DNA of 64,000 bases from Candidatus Poribacteria bacterium (GCA_012270865.1 JAAXHL010000124.1:1-64000); one strand, 5' to 3'. Shown: positions 50,158-60,231, counted from the first letter of the stretch. A program made the numbers and translations. The notes: generated from the sequence alone by a model not told the origin.

Positions 50158-53100
50158 TCAATTCCCTAAATCCGTACGATACTTGATGTCGTAGTTGATG
50201 ATGAAGTCCAATTCCTCATCAGTGAAGCTATAATGCTCTGCAAGCACACGGTCAATTTTATCTATGATGGACTTAGAATGACGCGGAAAAAACTCATCAT
50301 AAACTACTTTACCAGTAGTTTTGTAGTTTGCTTCTTTGCGATTTGCATGATTACGGTAGTCTTTCATTAGTTCTTCCGTTATTTCGGACAAGCGAATCAA
50401 CTGTGTCTGATTCAAACTCTCAGGATTAAAAGAAAAATTGACAATTTCTCTCATATTAAGATGTCGACAATCAGAGGAAATGATAAACCACCAATAAAAC
50501 AAAGAACTATTAAGTAAACAACAAAACGCAAGAGCATGTTCCTTTTTGCTAAAATGTAGGTTCTTTATTTGCTGTGACTGTTTTTTCCCATCTCGCTCGT
50601 TCCAAAAGTAGGGAACAAAATCGGTGGCGCGAATCCAGTATTGAGGCGAATTGTGAAAACGGCAGGCAAATTTTCCAGTCTTAAAACTCAAAAAAGGTTT
50701 TCTACTCTTGAGTTTGTTGACAATACTTTTCCCAACACAATCTGCTATCTTTGGAAAAATACCTTCAAGACAAATATCTGTTATATCTGCATAAAATATT
50801 CCTTGAAATAGAGTTGAACGGGTTTCTGTGAACCATCTTTTATATTGCGTAGCATACAGTGTTGCTGTATTCAGATTCACTTCCTTTTTAGAGAGGAAAA
50901 TAGTAGCTCGTATATGCTGAAGATCGTCAAAAAGTTTTCCCGGTCTGTCATCAAAGTTGGCAAACCAACTTTTCCTATTTTGAGCCTTGAAAAGCAATTG
51001 TGTCGAAATCATACGATCGGTGCATACCAGAGGCAGTTGAACGATCATTCCGACTGATCCCTTGCTCAAGTCGAAAGATCTTTCAATAGACATCGGATAT
51101 AAATTCCCACACTCTTCGGTTTTGTATCCTTTTACTATGTATTGCTTCTTAACCTTACTATACTCTCTATACGGGGGATTACCAATAATGACATCAAATC
51201 CACCGTTTTGCAGAATGCCGTAAAACGCAATGAACCAGTGAAAAGGTTTATGTGAATTTAGCCACTTTTCATAATCAGATTGTTTATTCAGATCAACACC
51301 GTATTCTTCAGCGAGGTATAAGTTGAGTTCATCTTCTAATTCTTGGAGTCTACTCTGCAAATTCTGTTTGTCGGCAGGTGTTACAGCACCGCCTAATGTT
51401 GTCTGTTGTCTACGAAACACCTGAAATAGAATCTTCACGTCCTCGGCCTTTTCTCTAATACGCTTCATTGCACTTTCAAAATCAAGCCTGCGTCTCTCCG
51501 GTTTTTCCACCGTATCATAAGTGGTATAGCCGACAAGAGTATTTCCTGCCTGAATGTTAAAGTCGATGTCGGGTAGCGGTTCAATCCGTTTCACGTCCTC
51601 CAGCTGCGCCACCATTTTGAGAAAGAGACGGAGTTTGCAAATCTCAATTGCCTCATCCATGATATCTACACCGTAGAGATTGTTGATAATGATGGATTTG
51701 AGGACGAAATACTCTCGGTTTGGGTGCTGTTTGATACGTTCAAGAATATCGCGGAAGTCGCTATATCTACGAGATGGCTGTGATTCGGAGATGCGATCTA
51801 CTTCATCCAAGAAAACTTGCATCCGATCAAGACAAGCTTCGTAAAGCGGTTCAAGAATATTGAGCGCGGCAAAGAGGAACGCACCGGAGCCACAGGTGGG
51901 ATCGAGGATTGTCACTTCGGTGATGGCTTTCCAGAAGGCGCGGAGGAGTTCGGGTCCCTCACAATTTTCGATGACATCTTGTGCGAATTGACGGATGTTG
52001 AGATTGTAGGTAATCAAGTCATTGATGTCAGTTATTTCTCCGTTAGCGAGTTTGGATTGGATGGTTTCATAGCGTTGCCGCCGTGCGACGGTCTCTCGCC
52101 AAATCTCTGTCGGTAAGGCATAATCAGGATCCGCGAGCGTGTTCCACTCGGTGCGTTTAGAGACATCGTTAATTCCGGCGGCGATGTTCGCTGGTAACTC
52201 CAATTTGACACCTTTTTTGACAGCATCATAGATATAGCGGTCTGGGTCTTCTTGTAGAAGTTTCCAAACAGATGCATCGCCTTCAAATGCGATTTTGCAC
52301 GCTTTTTTCGCCTTGTCAAAAAGAAACGGAATGATGGTATTTTTGCTGATGTACTCCGTGATATCCTCTTTGGTGTAATAGGCACCCATCTGCTTCTGAT
52401 TGATGTATTTCTCAAAGATGTAACCAAGCACATCGGGGTTGATTTCGTTATCGTTTTTGAGTGGACGGTCATCGAGGTGCCAGTCGTACTGTTCAAAGAA
52501 CTTGAAAAGTTGCTCAAATGCTTTGTCGGGGATGTCAATGCTTTCGCCGTGGAGGGTCTCAAGTTGGTGTTTTTGGAAGATGCCGCCGTTGAGATAAGGG
52601 ATTTTTCCGAGCAGACGTTTTACTTCCCTGCTCCGTTCATCTTCAGGTTTCGCGAACCCTTCAAAGAAGAGTGGACAGAGGAAGTCTTTGTAGTATCGGT
52701 TGCTACCCTTCGTTTGACTTTCTGTCAGTTTGGTAGACAGATAGTTCTCGTCGTTATTCAGGAAATTTTTCTTTTGGATAAAGTAGATGAACATCAGACG
52801 GTTGAGCATGACGGAGACGTACCACTTTTGCATCTCTTCATCAGGAATGCCGTTGAGGAATTTGAGGAATGCGTCGTGTTCTTTCTTGAAATGATCATAA
52901 AACTTTTTAGTGACCCGTTCAGCGTAAAAGGCTGTCCCGACACGTCCGGTCACGTCCCAGAGCGTTATCTGCTCTTCCTCTTCAAATCTAAAAGCGATGA
53001 CTCTTAGTTTTTGAATGAGGGACTCACCGGAGTGTTCGTCTCGGTTGTATCGGTGTTCACGGCATGCATCGGGTTTTCCCTGTTCGCGTTTGACCCACTG

Positions 53101-53403
53101 CCATATCTGTGTCGCCTTTTCAGCGTCGGTATAGATGATAAAGTGTTCATGAACGGATTTTGCGACCTGTTTATGTATCTTGCGGCGAGTCGGATAATCG
53201 GGGATGCCTCCATCAGTTTCCGTTGCGGGGCATTCAAAGACAACCACCCCGCGTTTTTGGGCGATTGCGGCGAGTTGATAGGTGGTTTCGTCTACTGTAA
53301 CGGGTAGTGTTTCGGTGTAGCGGTCCCAACCGAGTTCTTGTGTAAAGAGGTTTTCAAATTCGGATTCTTTGAGATATTGGCGTGTATTTCGCTCGTTAAG
53401 CAT
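50158..53403 (-). CDS. Eco57I-type DNA adenine methyltransferase, large
   Basis: 1081 aa. The N-terminal region (1-180; FENLFTQELGWD, GVVVFECPATE, HKQVAKSVHEHFIIYTD) has nuclease-like layout, but where an ExK would be expected it reads FECPA, so it is probably not a cutter. YYTKED (342-347), SAM motif I DPTCGSGAF (501-509), and catalytic NPPY (742-745) identify an N6-adenine methylase. A target-recognition region follows (750-1000). Sequence ends DEELDFIINYDIK, YRTDLGN, an ending copied twice downstream. It pairs with the PLD-helicase, as in helicase-methylase defence systems. Confidence 0.93.
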   Translation of the reverse strand: MLNERNTRQYLKESEFENLFTQELGWDRYTETLPVTVDETTYQLAAIAQKRGVVVFECPATETDGGIPDYPTRRKIHKQVAKSVHEHFIIYTDAEKATQIWQWVKREQGKPDACREHRYNRDEHSGESLIQKLRVIAFRFEEEEQITLWDVTGRVGTAFYAERVTKKFYDHFKKEHDAFLKFLNGIPDEEMQKWYVSVMLNRLMFIYFIQKKNFLNNDENYLSTKLTESQTKGSNRYYKDFLCPLFFEGFAKPEDERSREVKRLLGKIPYLNGGIFQKHQLETLHGESIDIPDKAFEQLFKFFEQYDWHLDDRPLKNDNEINPDVLGYIFEKYINQKQMGAYYTKEDITEYISKNTIIPFLFDKAKKACKIAFEGDASVWKLLQEDPDRYIYDAVKKGVKLELPANIAAGINDVSKRTEWNTLADPDYALPTEIWRETVARRQRYETIQSKLANGEITDINDLITYNLNIRQFAQDVIENCEGPELLRAFWKAITEVTILDPTCGSGAFLFAALNILEPLYEACLDRMQVFLDEVDRISESQPSRRYSDFRDILERIKQHPNREYFVLKSIIINNLYGVDIMDEAIEICKLRLFLKMVAQLEDVKRIEPLPDIDFNIQAGNTLVGYTTYDTVEKPERRRLDFESAMKRIREKAEDVKILFQVFRRQQTTLGGAVTPADKQNLQSRLQELEDELNLYLAEEYGVDLNKQSDYEKWLNSHKPFHWFIAFYGILQNGGFDVIIGNPPYREYSKVKKQYIVKGYKTEECGNLYPMSIERSFDLSKGSVGMIVQLPLVCTDRMISTQLLFKAQNRKSWFANFDDRPGKLFDDLQHIRATIFLSKKEVNLNTATLYATQYKRWFTETRSTLFQGIFYADITDICLEGIFPKIADCVGKSIVNKLKSRKPFLSFKTGKFACRFHNSPQYWIRATDFVPYFWNERDGKKQSQQIKNLHFSKKEHALAFCCLLNSSLFYWWFIISSDCRHLNMREIVNFSFNPESLNQTQLIRLSEITEELMKDYRNHANRKEANYKTTGKVVYDEFFPRHSKSIIDKIDRVLAEHYSFTDEELDFIINYDIKYRTDLGN

Positions 53404-53450
53404 TAGAGGTTCCTATAAGTTTGTGTAAGTTCGTATGTGGATACGATGGT

Positions 53451-53906
53451 TCACAGTCCAATTTCTTGCTTGATTTGTGCCCACGGTTTTCCGCCGCCAG
53501 CGTCCAATTCCTGTTCTGCTTCAGCAATATCTGCCAAGACATCCAGTTCTGTGTTGATTAGAGCTGTTTCGAGCCATTCGGAGAGAAAAATTGTGAACGT
53601 ATCCGCGTCTTTTTTCTTTCTGAGATTTGTGTCATTAATTTGATAGGACTTACGCATGCTGCTCTTTTGTAGCACAAACTTCATAGTTTGTGGCAGGAGA
53701 CCGCTGTTTTCTCCAAAAATTCTCATCTAACAGAACGGGCCGAAGTCAAAATTGCGTAAGTCCTGTTTGAGTAATTCCTCAAAAAACTCAACAAGTTCTT
53801 CAGGGTCTAACCATTTGAGCCAATCAAGATGTTTGGAAACGGTAACAGAGCTGACGAACAATTGGTCATTCATGAGGTGTCCGACGACAATTTTGGGCTT
53901 TTTCAT
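53451..53906 (-). pseudogene. Small gene between helicase and methylase, split by a MITE and a frameshift
   Basis: From ATG 53906 the frame encodes MKKPKIVVGHLMNDQLFVSS and runs to LVEFFEELLK, where the MITE (53644-53765) begins. After removing the MITE and one target copy, the frame continues LMTQISERK. Adding one A to the following A-run then joins it to KDADTFTIFLSEWLETAL, ending GGGKPWAQIKQEIGL. The intact product would be ~109 aa. The end is like that of small antitoxin-type proteins (Ala/Glu-rich helix, then W..IK.ElGL). An ATG supplied by the MITE end (53657) could still start the C-terminal part. Confidence 0.75.
53644..53765. mobile_element. MITE, copy 2 (122 bp)
   Basis: Terminal cores GGACTTACGCA (53646-53656) and TGCGTAAGTCC (53753-53763), flanked by TTTGA at 53639-53643 and 53766-53770, a 5-bp target duplication. 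Same ends as the element at 40323-40432, different interior. It interrupts a small gene in the helicase-methylase operon. Confidence 0.85.
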
Positions 53907-53988
53907 CTGAAGCCTCCGCGTGTGCAAGTATTAGATTTAGGCGCATTATACATGATGTGTCGGTAACGTTCAAATTCTTTTTCAGATG

Positions 53989-56900
53989 TTACGGTGTGCG
54001 GAGTCCAAGCGAACAGACGATCTGCGGTTCTTGTGCTTGCCTCTCTTGTTCAATGATGCAGAGTCGCTCTGTCTCCCATCGTTCAATGACTAACGCAGCA
54101 AGATCAGCGTTGGAAATACCACTACGGAGTTGGCGGTTGAGGGTATCCTTGGCTGCTTGCCGCAGCGGATAGCGATAGATGGCTTCAATGACCTGCTTAA
54201 GTGCTGGCGTGCTAAGCAGCGTCCCTTCCACTTCCGAAGCGTAATCTTTGAGGCGTTCGTAGGTGCGGAACCGGGCACCGGAGGGTCGTCCAAGCTGCCC
54301 GCCGACGGATCGTTCTTCAGAGAGGATCAACTTTGCGGCTTCTTCCACAAGGTGATGGTGTTCCTCAAACGGAGAAAGTGCTTCTATGTCAGGTTCACAC
54401 GCCGCGGCTTGGAGGATTGCGAATTGAGACTCTGTTACGCTTTCGCTGTTCCGATCTATCCATGCCAAAGCATCGTTCTCGTGTCCTGTTCGGATATAGA
54501 CGAGCGCGCCTTCGGGTTCGTTATCGGTTGGGGTGTGCGGTTGTGTTGAATAGACAACGGGCGGGAGCGCAGGCACAATTTTTTTTAAATCTGGATTTTG
54601 TGTAACGGCGTTTTTCCAAATCTGATAGGCGTGAGAGGCGAGATCCACATCGTTGTCGCGCGCGTCATCAAGTAAGCCCGCCTTTTCATTATAGAGATCA
54701 ACAATTCTCTCATTGCCTTCCTCACCGTCATCTTCAAAAAAGGCTTCATCCGTACCGACGACCTCAGCGTTCTGTTGGAGGCGCGCACGAACGCGCCCGC
54801 GTAAGTTGATGATACGCTCTACACCTTCAGCAGGCAAGAACGAATAACACAAGATGTCTTCCGCTGTTTGTCCAATCCGGTCAACTCTGCCTGCACGTTG
54901 GACCAACCTGATGATTGCCCATGGCAGATCATAGTTGACGACGATTGCACAGTCTTGTAAATTTTGCCCCTCGCTGAGGACATCCGTACTGATAAGCACC
55001 CGAAGCTCAGCTTCCCGATTGACTCTATCGCGTTTATCGTTGCTGACAGGACTAAATCGGTGTGCTAAGGCGGTTGGATCTGCTGAGTCGCCGGTCGCAT
55101 CGGCAATGTGTGTCATGCCGCGTGCTGAGAGGGCATCCGTTAGGTATTTCACGGTATCCGCGAATTGTGTGAAGACCAAGACCTTGTCTTTCGAGTGTGT
55201 CTCGGTTAAGAGTGTCTCAAGTGCGTTGAGTTTTTCGTCTTTTTCGGGGTCCCATGTGCCGTACTGTTGCAAAATCTCGGTAAGTGCAATCGCGTCTTTA
55301 GTGAGATCTTTACAAAGCAACGGGTGAAAGAGGTTCGGACGGAGCCATTTAAACCGACTGTTATACTTTGTTGTGTAAAGTCGATAGATAGCGGCGGCGC
55401 GTTGTTTATAGGCATCGGTTGTGTATGCGCTTGTCTCTGAATCCATGCCATCTATCTGTGTGGCATCGGTATCACCAGAAACGTCTAAAATAAGGGTGGC
55501 ATCCTCGGTGTCTCTATCTTCAAGCCGAGAGTCGAGCATTTCAGCGTTTTGTGATCCGATGGGTAGCGGTTCACCGTTCTCAATGGCGTGAAGGAAGATA
55601 TAGTTGCGTAGAATATGGCGATCAACGGATTGGATGAACGCTTGTCCGCTGCTTTCAAGCCGTTTAAAAAGGTTTGTCCGGCAAAACCCCATCAGTCGTT
55701 GTCCACCGCGGGAAAGGTCTTGCAATTGCCTCTGTTCCGCTTCCGTCGGTGGTTCCGATGGTGTGTCTACAATGTAGTTTGCGAGTCCATATCGGGCAAG
55801 TGTCAGGTTACTTATGACATTCACGACATCAGAAGCGTATAGCTGCGCATAGGTGTCGTCCGGGTTTTCCTCATCAATGGTGAACTTAATCGTTTTCGGG
55901 ACGCGTGTTGGAAAGTAGGAAGGTGTTCCATCGGCAAAAGAGAGAAACTTGCGCCCTGTGTCAGGATCCGTTTCAGCGTAGTTGTCCATGATGAAGCTGC
56001 GCGTTCGGCGCACGAGGTAGCGGCGCATCAGTTCACGCCAATCGTCAATATACTCACTGTGTTCAAACGCTTGAAGCGTACGGATACCGCTCTGATGTTT
56101 GCTATTAAACTCGATGACACCCCCTAACGATTTGATGTATTGCTCCGGACGAATACCGAGGTCCTCGGTTTCATCTACGAACAATCGGAGTTGGTTAGAG
56201 AGGTCGAGATAGGTTTTGTTATAAGGCGTTGCGGAGAGAAGGATAACCTTGCTCTCGTTTTCGTGGATATATTCCTGAATGGCTTGGTAGCGTTTACCTT
56301 CACGGTTTCTGAGGTTATGGCTCTCGTCAATCATAACCAACCGATAGCGACGCAAATCGGGCAACGTCCTGATGACTTGGCTGATTGAGAGGACTCTCCC
56401 GCGTAGGCGATATTCCTCACGGTAATCTTCCCACATGTTCACAAGGTTTTTCGGGCAGATAATCAGCGTTTCGAGATCGTAATCGTCTTCTTGTATACGT
56501 GCAAGTGCCGTTCCCATGAGCGTTTTACCGAGTCCGACGACATCGCCTATGAGCACACCGCCACGTCTGTTGAGGTGATGCGCTGCGATTTTCACAGCGG
56601 CGGTTTGGAATTCAAACAGCTTGTCCTCAAATTCACGTGGAATCCGAAACTCAGCTAAGCCTGCGCGTGCTTCTTGTGACAGATGATACGCCATTTTCAC
56701 GTAGATGTGATACGGCGGAATGGGTTCTTCACGTGCCCAACTCTGCTCAATAATTTCTGCTAATTCTTTGGAAATGTCGATGCACCACCGGTCATTCCAC
56801 CGGTCTTCAAACCAATCCTCTAACTTTTCACACGCATCGGAATCGACGACATCAACATTGAGTTCACCTTGTTGTGAAAGTCCGGAGACGGTTAGATTAC

Positions 56901-57378
56901 TGCTACCGAGGTAACCCACGGTGGGTGCGACCAAGTCTGATCGGTAAATCAGATAGAGCTTCGCGTGGAGCGTGTGTCGGAGAAAGAGTTTTACCTTTAC
57001 CTTTTCTTGGCGAAGTTGGTGTGCTAATTGACGCAATCCTACTTCATCTTGGCGTGTCGGTACGCCTATAGTTAGCTGCTCGCGGAACTCTTCTGCCAAT
57101 TTCCGTTTGAGACGGAGTGCTGTTTGGTTATCAATGCCACCGTCCTTGGCAATTTGCATCGCTTCTCGGAGTTCCTCTTCGGGTAAGCGTTGCATTCCGA
57201 CGAGCAGACGGCAGCAGTTGCCTTCGCCACCGTCCCAATTTTCAACATAAGGCGCAAGCCCGCGCCAACCGCGGAGGTTGAAATAACCGACGCAGAAATC
57301 TGCGTATATAGCGTTTTCAAGTGTCTGTTGAAGTGCGGGAAGGAGTGGTTGGTCAATGTTATCGAAAATACGAGGCAT
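53989..57378 (-). CDS. Phospholipase-D-domain SNF2 helicase
   Basis: 1129 aa. N-terminal PLD-like nuclease domain (1-185) with His138-x-Lys140 (LHAKLYLIY) and GSSNLT (158-163). SNF2/DEAD core: P-loop GDVVGLGKT (278-286), DESH (351-354), SATPYN (about 386-391), LVFTQFADT and the C-terminal RAGRVDRIGQ. It probably translocates on DNA and cuts or remodels it. It heads the island operon and is followed by a small broken gene and the methylase. Domain order resembles helicases of Hma- or DISARM-like defence clusters, without DrmB. ATG 57378 with AAAGGATC upstream. Confidence 0.92.
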   Translation of the reverse strand: MPRIFDNIDQPLLPALQQTLENAIYADFCVGYFNLRGWRGLAPYVENWDGGEGNCCRLLVGMQRLPEEELREAMQIAKDGGIDNQTALRLKRKLAEEFREQLTIGVPTRQDEVGLRQLAHQLRQEKVKVKLFLRHTLHAKLYLIYRSDLVAPTVGYLGSSNLTVSGLSQQGELNVDVVDSDACEKLEDWFEDRWNDRWCIDISKELAEIIEQSWAREEPIPPYHIYVKMAYHLSQEARAGLAEFRIPREFEDKLFEFQTAAVKIAAHHLNRRGGVLIGDVVGLGKTLMGTALARIQEDDYDLETLIICPKNLVNMWEDYREEYRLRGRVLSISQVIRTLPDLRRYRLVMIDESHNLRNREGKRYQAIQEYIHENESKVILLSATPYNKTYLDLSNQLRLFVDETEDLGIRPEQYIKSLGGVIEFNSKHQSGIRTLQAFEHSEYIDDWRELMRRYLVRRTRSFIMDNYAETDPDTGRKFLSFADGTPSYFPTRVPKTIKFTIDEENPDDTYAQLYASDVVNVISNLTLARYGLANYIVDTPSEPPTEAEQRQLQDLSRGGQRLMGFCRTNLFKRLESSGQAFIQSVDRHILRNYIFLHAIENGEPLPIGSQNAEMLDSRLEDRDTEDATLILDVSGDTDATQIDGMDSETSAYTTDAYKQRAAAIYRLYTTKYNSRFKWLRPNLFHPLLCKDLTKDAIALTEILQQYGTWDPEKDEKLNALETLLTETHSKDKVLVFTQFADTVKYLTDALSARGMTHIADATGDSADPTALAHRFSPVSNDKRDRVNREAELRVLISTDVLSEGQNLQDCAIVVNYDLPWAIIRLVQRAGRVDRIGQTAEDILCYSFLPAEGVERIINLRGRVRARLQQNAEVVGTDEAFFEDDGEEGNERIVDLYNEKAGLLDDARDNDVDLASHAYQIWKNAVTQNPDLKKIVPALPPVVYSTQPHTPTDNEPEGALVYIRTGHENDALAWIDRNSESVTESQFAILQAAACEPDIEALSPFEEHHHLVEEAAKLILSEERSVGGQLGRPSGARFRTYERLKDYASEVEGTLLSTPALKQVIEAIYRYPLRQAAKDTLNRQLRSGISNADLAALVIERWETERLCIIEQERQAQEPQIVCSLGLRTP

Positions 57379-57557
57379 TTAGTGATGATCCTTTTCCTGT
57401 TGACAAGCGTTCTGTCCCGGCTATGCGATGAAAATAAACAGTTCGTTGATTGGTAATCATACCTCATTTCTATTAAAAACGCAAGGTGTATTTGCAATTT
57501 CGGAATTGCTCAGCATCATTAAACGCACGTTCTGATACAAATATCCGCTAATTGTGG

Positions 57558-57586
57558 TTGACATGCTCACCGTTTTCCTATAGAAT
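57558..57586 (+). promoter_or_regulatory. Promoter of acs
   Basis: TTGACA (57558-57563), 17-nt spacer, TAGAAT (57581-57586), 71 nt before the ATG. Confidence 0.7.
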
Positions 57587-57656
57587 ATGTCCTATACAAC
57601 TTGTAGAGGCATTTTGAGAACTGCAGATTGATTTGTAGAGGAGATTAAAATATAAG

Positions 57657-59600
57657 ATGGCTAACAATATTTTTCCACCGACAGAAACGGGGTATCCAAT
57701 TGATGACGCACACGTCGACAGTTTTGAAGCGTATCAGGCACAATATGCCGAATCAATTCAAGACCCAGAAACCTTTTGGGCAAAGGTCGCAGAACGGTTG
57801 ACGTGGTATCAGAAATGGGATACAGTTCATAATTACGACTTTGTTAACGCTGATATTAAATGGTTTGAAGGCGGCACGCTCAACGCTTGCTATAACTGTC
57901 TCGACCGGCATGTAGAGGCAGGACACGGCGATGCAACCGCTGTTATTTGGGAAGGAAACGATCCGTCCGAAGATAAGACGTTCAGCTACAGTGAACTCCT
58001 CGCCGAAGTCAAGAAGTTCGCCAATGTCCTGAAATCAGAAGGTATTGAAAAAGGGGATCGCGTCTGTATCTATCTACAGATGGTGCCAGAATTGGCGATT
58101 GCGATGTTGGCGTGTGCGCGGATTGGTGCCGTCCACTCTATCGTCTTCGGTGCGTTTTCGGCGGAATCCCTTCGGGACAGGATTAATGATTCGGCATGTA
58201 AAATGCTCATAACACAGGATACCGCAATGCGGGGACCGCGTAGCGATATACCGATGAAAGCGAATGCGGATGCCGCTGTGGCAGAATGCCCGTCTATTGA
58301 AAAAGTTGTCGTCGTAGAGCGGACGGCGGATACCGTGGATTTTGATGCCTCGCGCGATATCTGGTGGCACGAAGCGATGGCAGAAGCAGACGCAGAATGT
58401 GAACCAGAGGTTATGGATGCCGAAGACCCGCTTTTTATCCTGTACACTTCCGGCTCCACTGGAAAACCGAAGGGCGTTTTGCATACCACTGGCGGCTATC
58501 TTGTCTACACATCTTACACACACCAACAAATCTTCGACTACCACGAAGGGGATGTCTACTGGTGCACGGCTGACATAGGTTGGATTACGGGACACTCTTA
58601 TATTATCTACGGTCCACTCGCAAACCGTGCGATTAGTATCATGTTTGAAGGTGTGCCGAACTATCCAGACTTCGGACGTTTTTGGCAAGTCGTTGAGAAA
58701 CACGGTATTAACATTTTCTATACGGCTCCGACGGCATTGCGGGCTTTGATGAAGGAAGGCGACACGTGGGTCGAAAAATATGACAGGTCCACACTCCGAT
58801 TGCTCGGTACAGTCGGTGAACCGATTAAAGAACCGGAGTGGATGTGGTATTACGACATCGTCGGTGAGAAACGGTGCCCGATTGTGGATACGTGGTGGCA
58901 GACAGAAACGGGTGGAATCCTGATGACACCGCTGCCTGCCGCAACGACACTCAAACCGGGTTCGGCGACGTTCCCGTTCTTTGCGATTGAGCCGGTAATA
59001 CTTGATGAAGCGGGAAACGAGGTCGAGGGGAATCCAGCGACAGGTTATCTCTGTATCAAGACAGCGTGGCCCGGTATCATGCGCACGGTTTATGGGGATC
59101 ACGAACGGTTTTTAGACACCTATTTTCGTCGGTTCCCGGGTTACTATATGACAGGCGATGGGGTCCTGCGTGACGAAGATGGCTACTACTGGATTACAGG
59201 ACGCGTGGACGATGTTCTGAACGTTTCTGGACACCGATTGGGTACAGCAGAGGTAGAAGGTGCGATCGGGCAGCATGAGGCGGTCGCGGAGGCAGCGGTC
59301 GTCGGCTACCCACACGATATTAAGGGACAAGGTATTTATGCTTATGTTACCCTTATGACAGGTGAATCTGCGTCTGATGAAGTGGAAACGGGTATCAAGC
59401 AGGCGGTTCGACAACATATCGGACCGATTGCCACACCTGACAAGGTTCAGTTCACACCGGCGTTGCCAAAGACGAGATCCGGTAAGATTATGCGGCGTAT
59501 CCTCCGCAAGATCGCGGAAGGCGACATCTCTGATCTCGGTGATACGTCAACGCTTGCCGATCCGACGGTTGTCGATGCCTTGGTTGAGGGACGGCAATAG
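57657..59600 (+). CDS. acs: Acetyl-CoA synthetase (AMP-forming)
   Basis: 647 aa, full length. It activates acetate with ATP and CoA in the cytoplasm. P-loop-like A3 motif [12 protein letters not shown] (about 264-275), WWQTETGG (about 415), YMTGDG and the catalytic C-terminal lysine in [14 protein letters not shown], the site that is acetylated in regulated Acs proteins. [13 protein letters not shown] confirms Acs rather than a medium-chain ligase. Own promoter; RBS GAGGAG upstream of ATG 57657. Confidence 0.96.
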   Translation: MANNIFPPTETGYPIDDAHVDSFEAYQAQYAESIQDPETFWAKVAERLTWYQKWDTVHNYDFVNADIKWFEGGTLNACYNCLDRHVEAGHGDATAVIWEGNDPSEDKTFSYSELLAEVKKFANVLKSEGIEKGDRVCIYLQMVPELAIAMLACARIGAVHSIVFGAFSAESLRDRINDSACKMLITQDTAMRGPRSDIPMKANADAAVAECPSIEKVVVVERTADTVDFDASRDIWWHEAMAEADAECEPEVMDAEDPLFILYTSGSTGKPKGVLHTTGGYLVYTSYTHQQIFDYHEGDVYWCTADIGWITGHSYIIYGPLANRAISIMFEGVPNYPDFGRFWQVVEKHGINIFYTAPTALRALMKEGDTWVEKYDRSTLRLLGTVGEPIKEPEWMWYYDIVGEKRCPIVDTWWQTETGGILMTPLPAATTLKPGSATFPFFAIEPVILDEAGNEVEGNPATGYLCIKTAWPGIMRTVYGDHERFLDTYFRRFPGYYMTGDGVLRDEDGYYWITGRVDDVLNVSGHRLGTAEVEGAIGQHEAVAEAAVVGYPHDIKGQGIYAYVTLMTGESASDEVETGIKQAVRQHIGPIATPDKVQFTPALPKTRSGKIMRRILRKIAEGDISDLGDTSTLADPTVVDALVEGRQ

Positions 59601-59736
59601 AATGGTTTTCAGTTATCGGTTATCAGTTAAGAGGCTTCTTAGCATATTTCTTAACTGATGACTATTTCTTGAAGCAGTTGGGTTCGTAGTCGCGTAGTTC
59701 ATTGGGCATTAAATTCGCAAGAAGTAGGAGCATACA

Positions 59737-60231
59737 TTGGCATCAGCAGAAAAGATTGTAAATGAGTTAAAAAGGCATCAGATTACGCACGCTATAGGTG
59801 TACCAGATAACGGTAGTGCGCGGATTTATGAACTTTTACGGGCGGAACCCGGAATCGAAGTTATTACGGTAACCCGTGAAGGCGAGGCGTTCGCGGTTGC
59901 CTCTGGTTTGTATGTGGGTGGCAAAAAACCGGTAATTATCATTCAAAACACAGGTTTTCTCGAATCTGGTGATGCGTTTCGAGGCACGGTTGTTAACATG
60001 CGTGTCCCGGTGGTCGTCTTCATCGGATATCGCGGATACCACAACCGAGATGCGGACGGACACTGGGTCGATTCAGTGGCGAGTTTTTTGGAACCGACAC
60101 TCAAAGCGTGGAATCTACCTTATGAGATGTTAGAAACAGACAACGACATCCGATGTATCCGTACGGCATTCGCGAGGACAGAAGAGACTTCGTTGCCAGC
60201 AGCGGTTTTACTGATTGGACATGCGACATAG
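59737..60231 (+). CDS. TPP-binding N-terminal domain protein, sulfopyruvate decarboxylase alpha-like
   Basis: 164 aa from TTG 59737 (TAGGAG 6 nt upstream). Single Pyr-type TPP domain: ITHAIGVPDNGSARIYELL, VTREGEAFAVASGLYVGGKK (catalytic Glu near residue 49) and VVFIGYRGYHN. It matches ComD-type alpha subunits of sulfopyruvate or phosphonopyruvate decarboxylase; the matching beta (PP-domain) subunit is not in the window, so its activity here is unclear. Confidence 0.85.
   Translation: MASAEKIVNELKRHQITHAIGVPDNGSARIYELLRAEPGIEVITVTREGEAFAVASGLYVGGKKPVIIIQNTGFLESGDAFRGTVVNMRVPVVVFIGYRGYHNRDADGHWVDSVASFLEPTLKAWNLPYEMLETDNDIRCIRTAFARTEETSLPAAVLLIGHAT

Noticed and set aside
52477-53007. Plus-strand 176-codon frame
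   Set aside because: Antisense shadow of the methylase gene.
50158-53403. Type IIG single-chain restriction enzyme
   Set aside because: No convincing nuclease motif in the N-terminal region (FECPA where ExK is expected), and a dedicated helicase partner is present; better read as a methylase of a multi-gene system.
58074-59102. Long (342-codon) open frame antisense to acs
   Set aside because: Lies fully inside a clear acetyl-CoA synthetase gene, lacks an RBS and has no protein-like domain.
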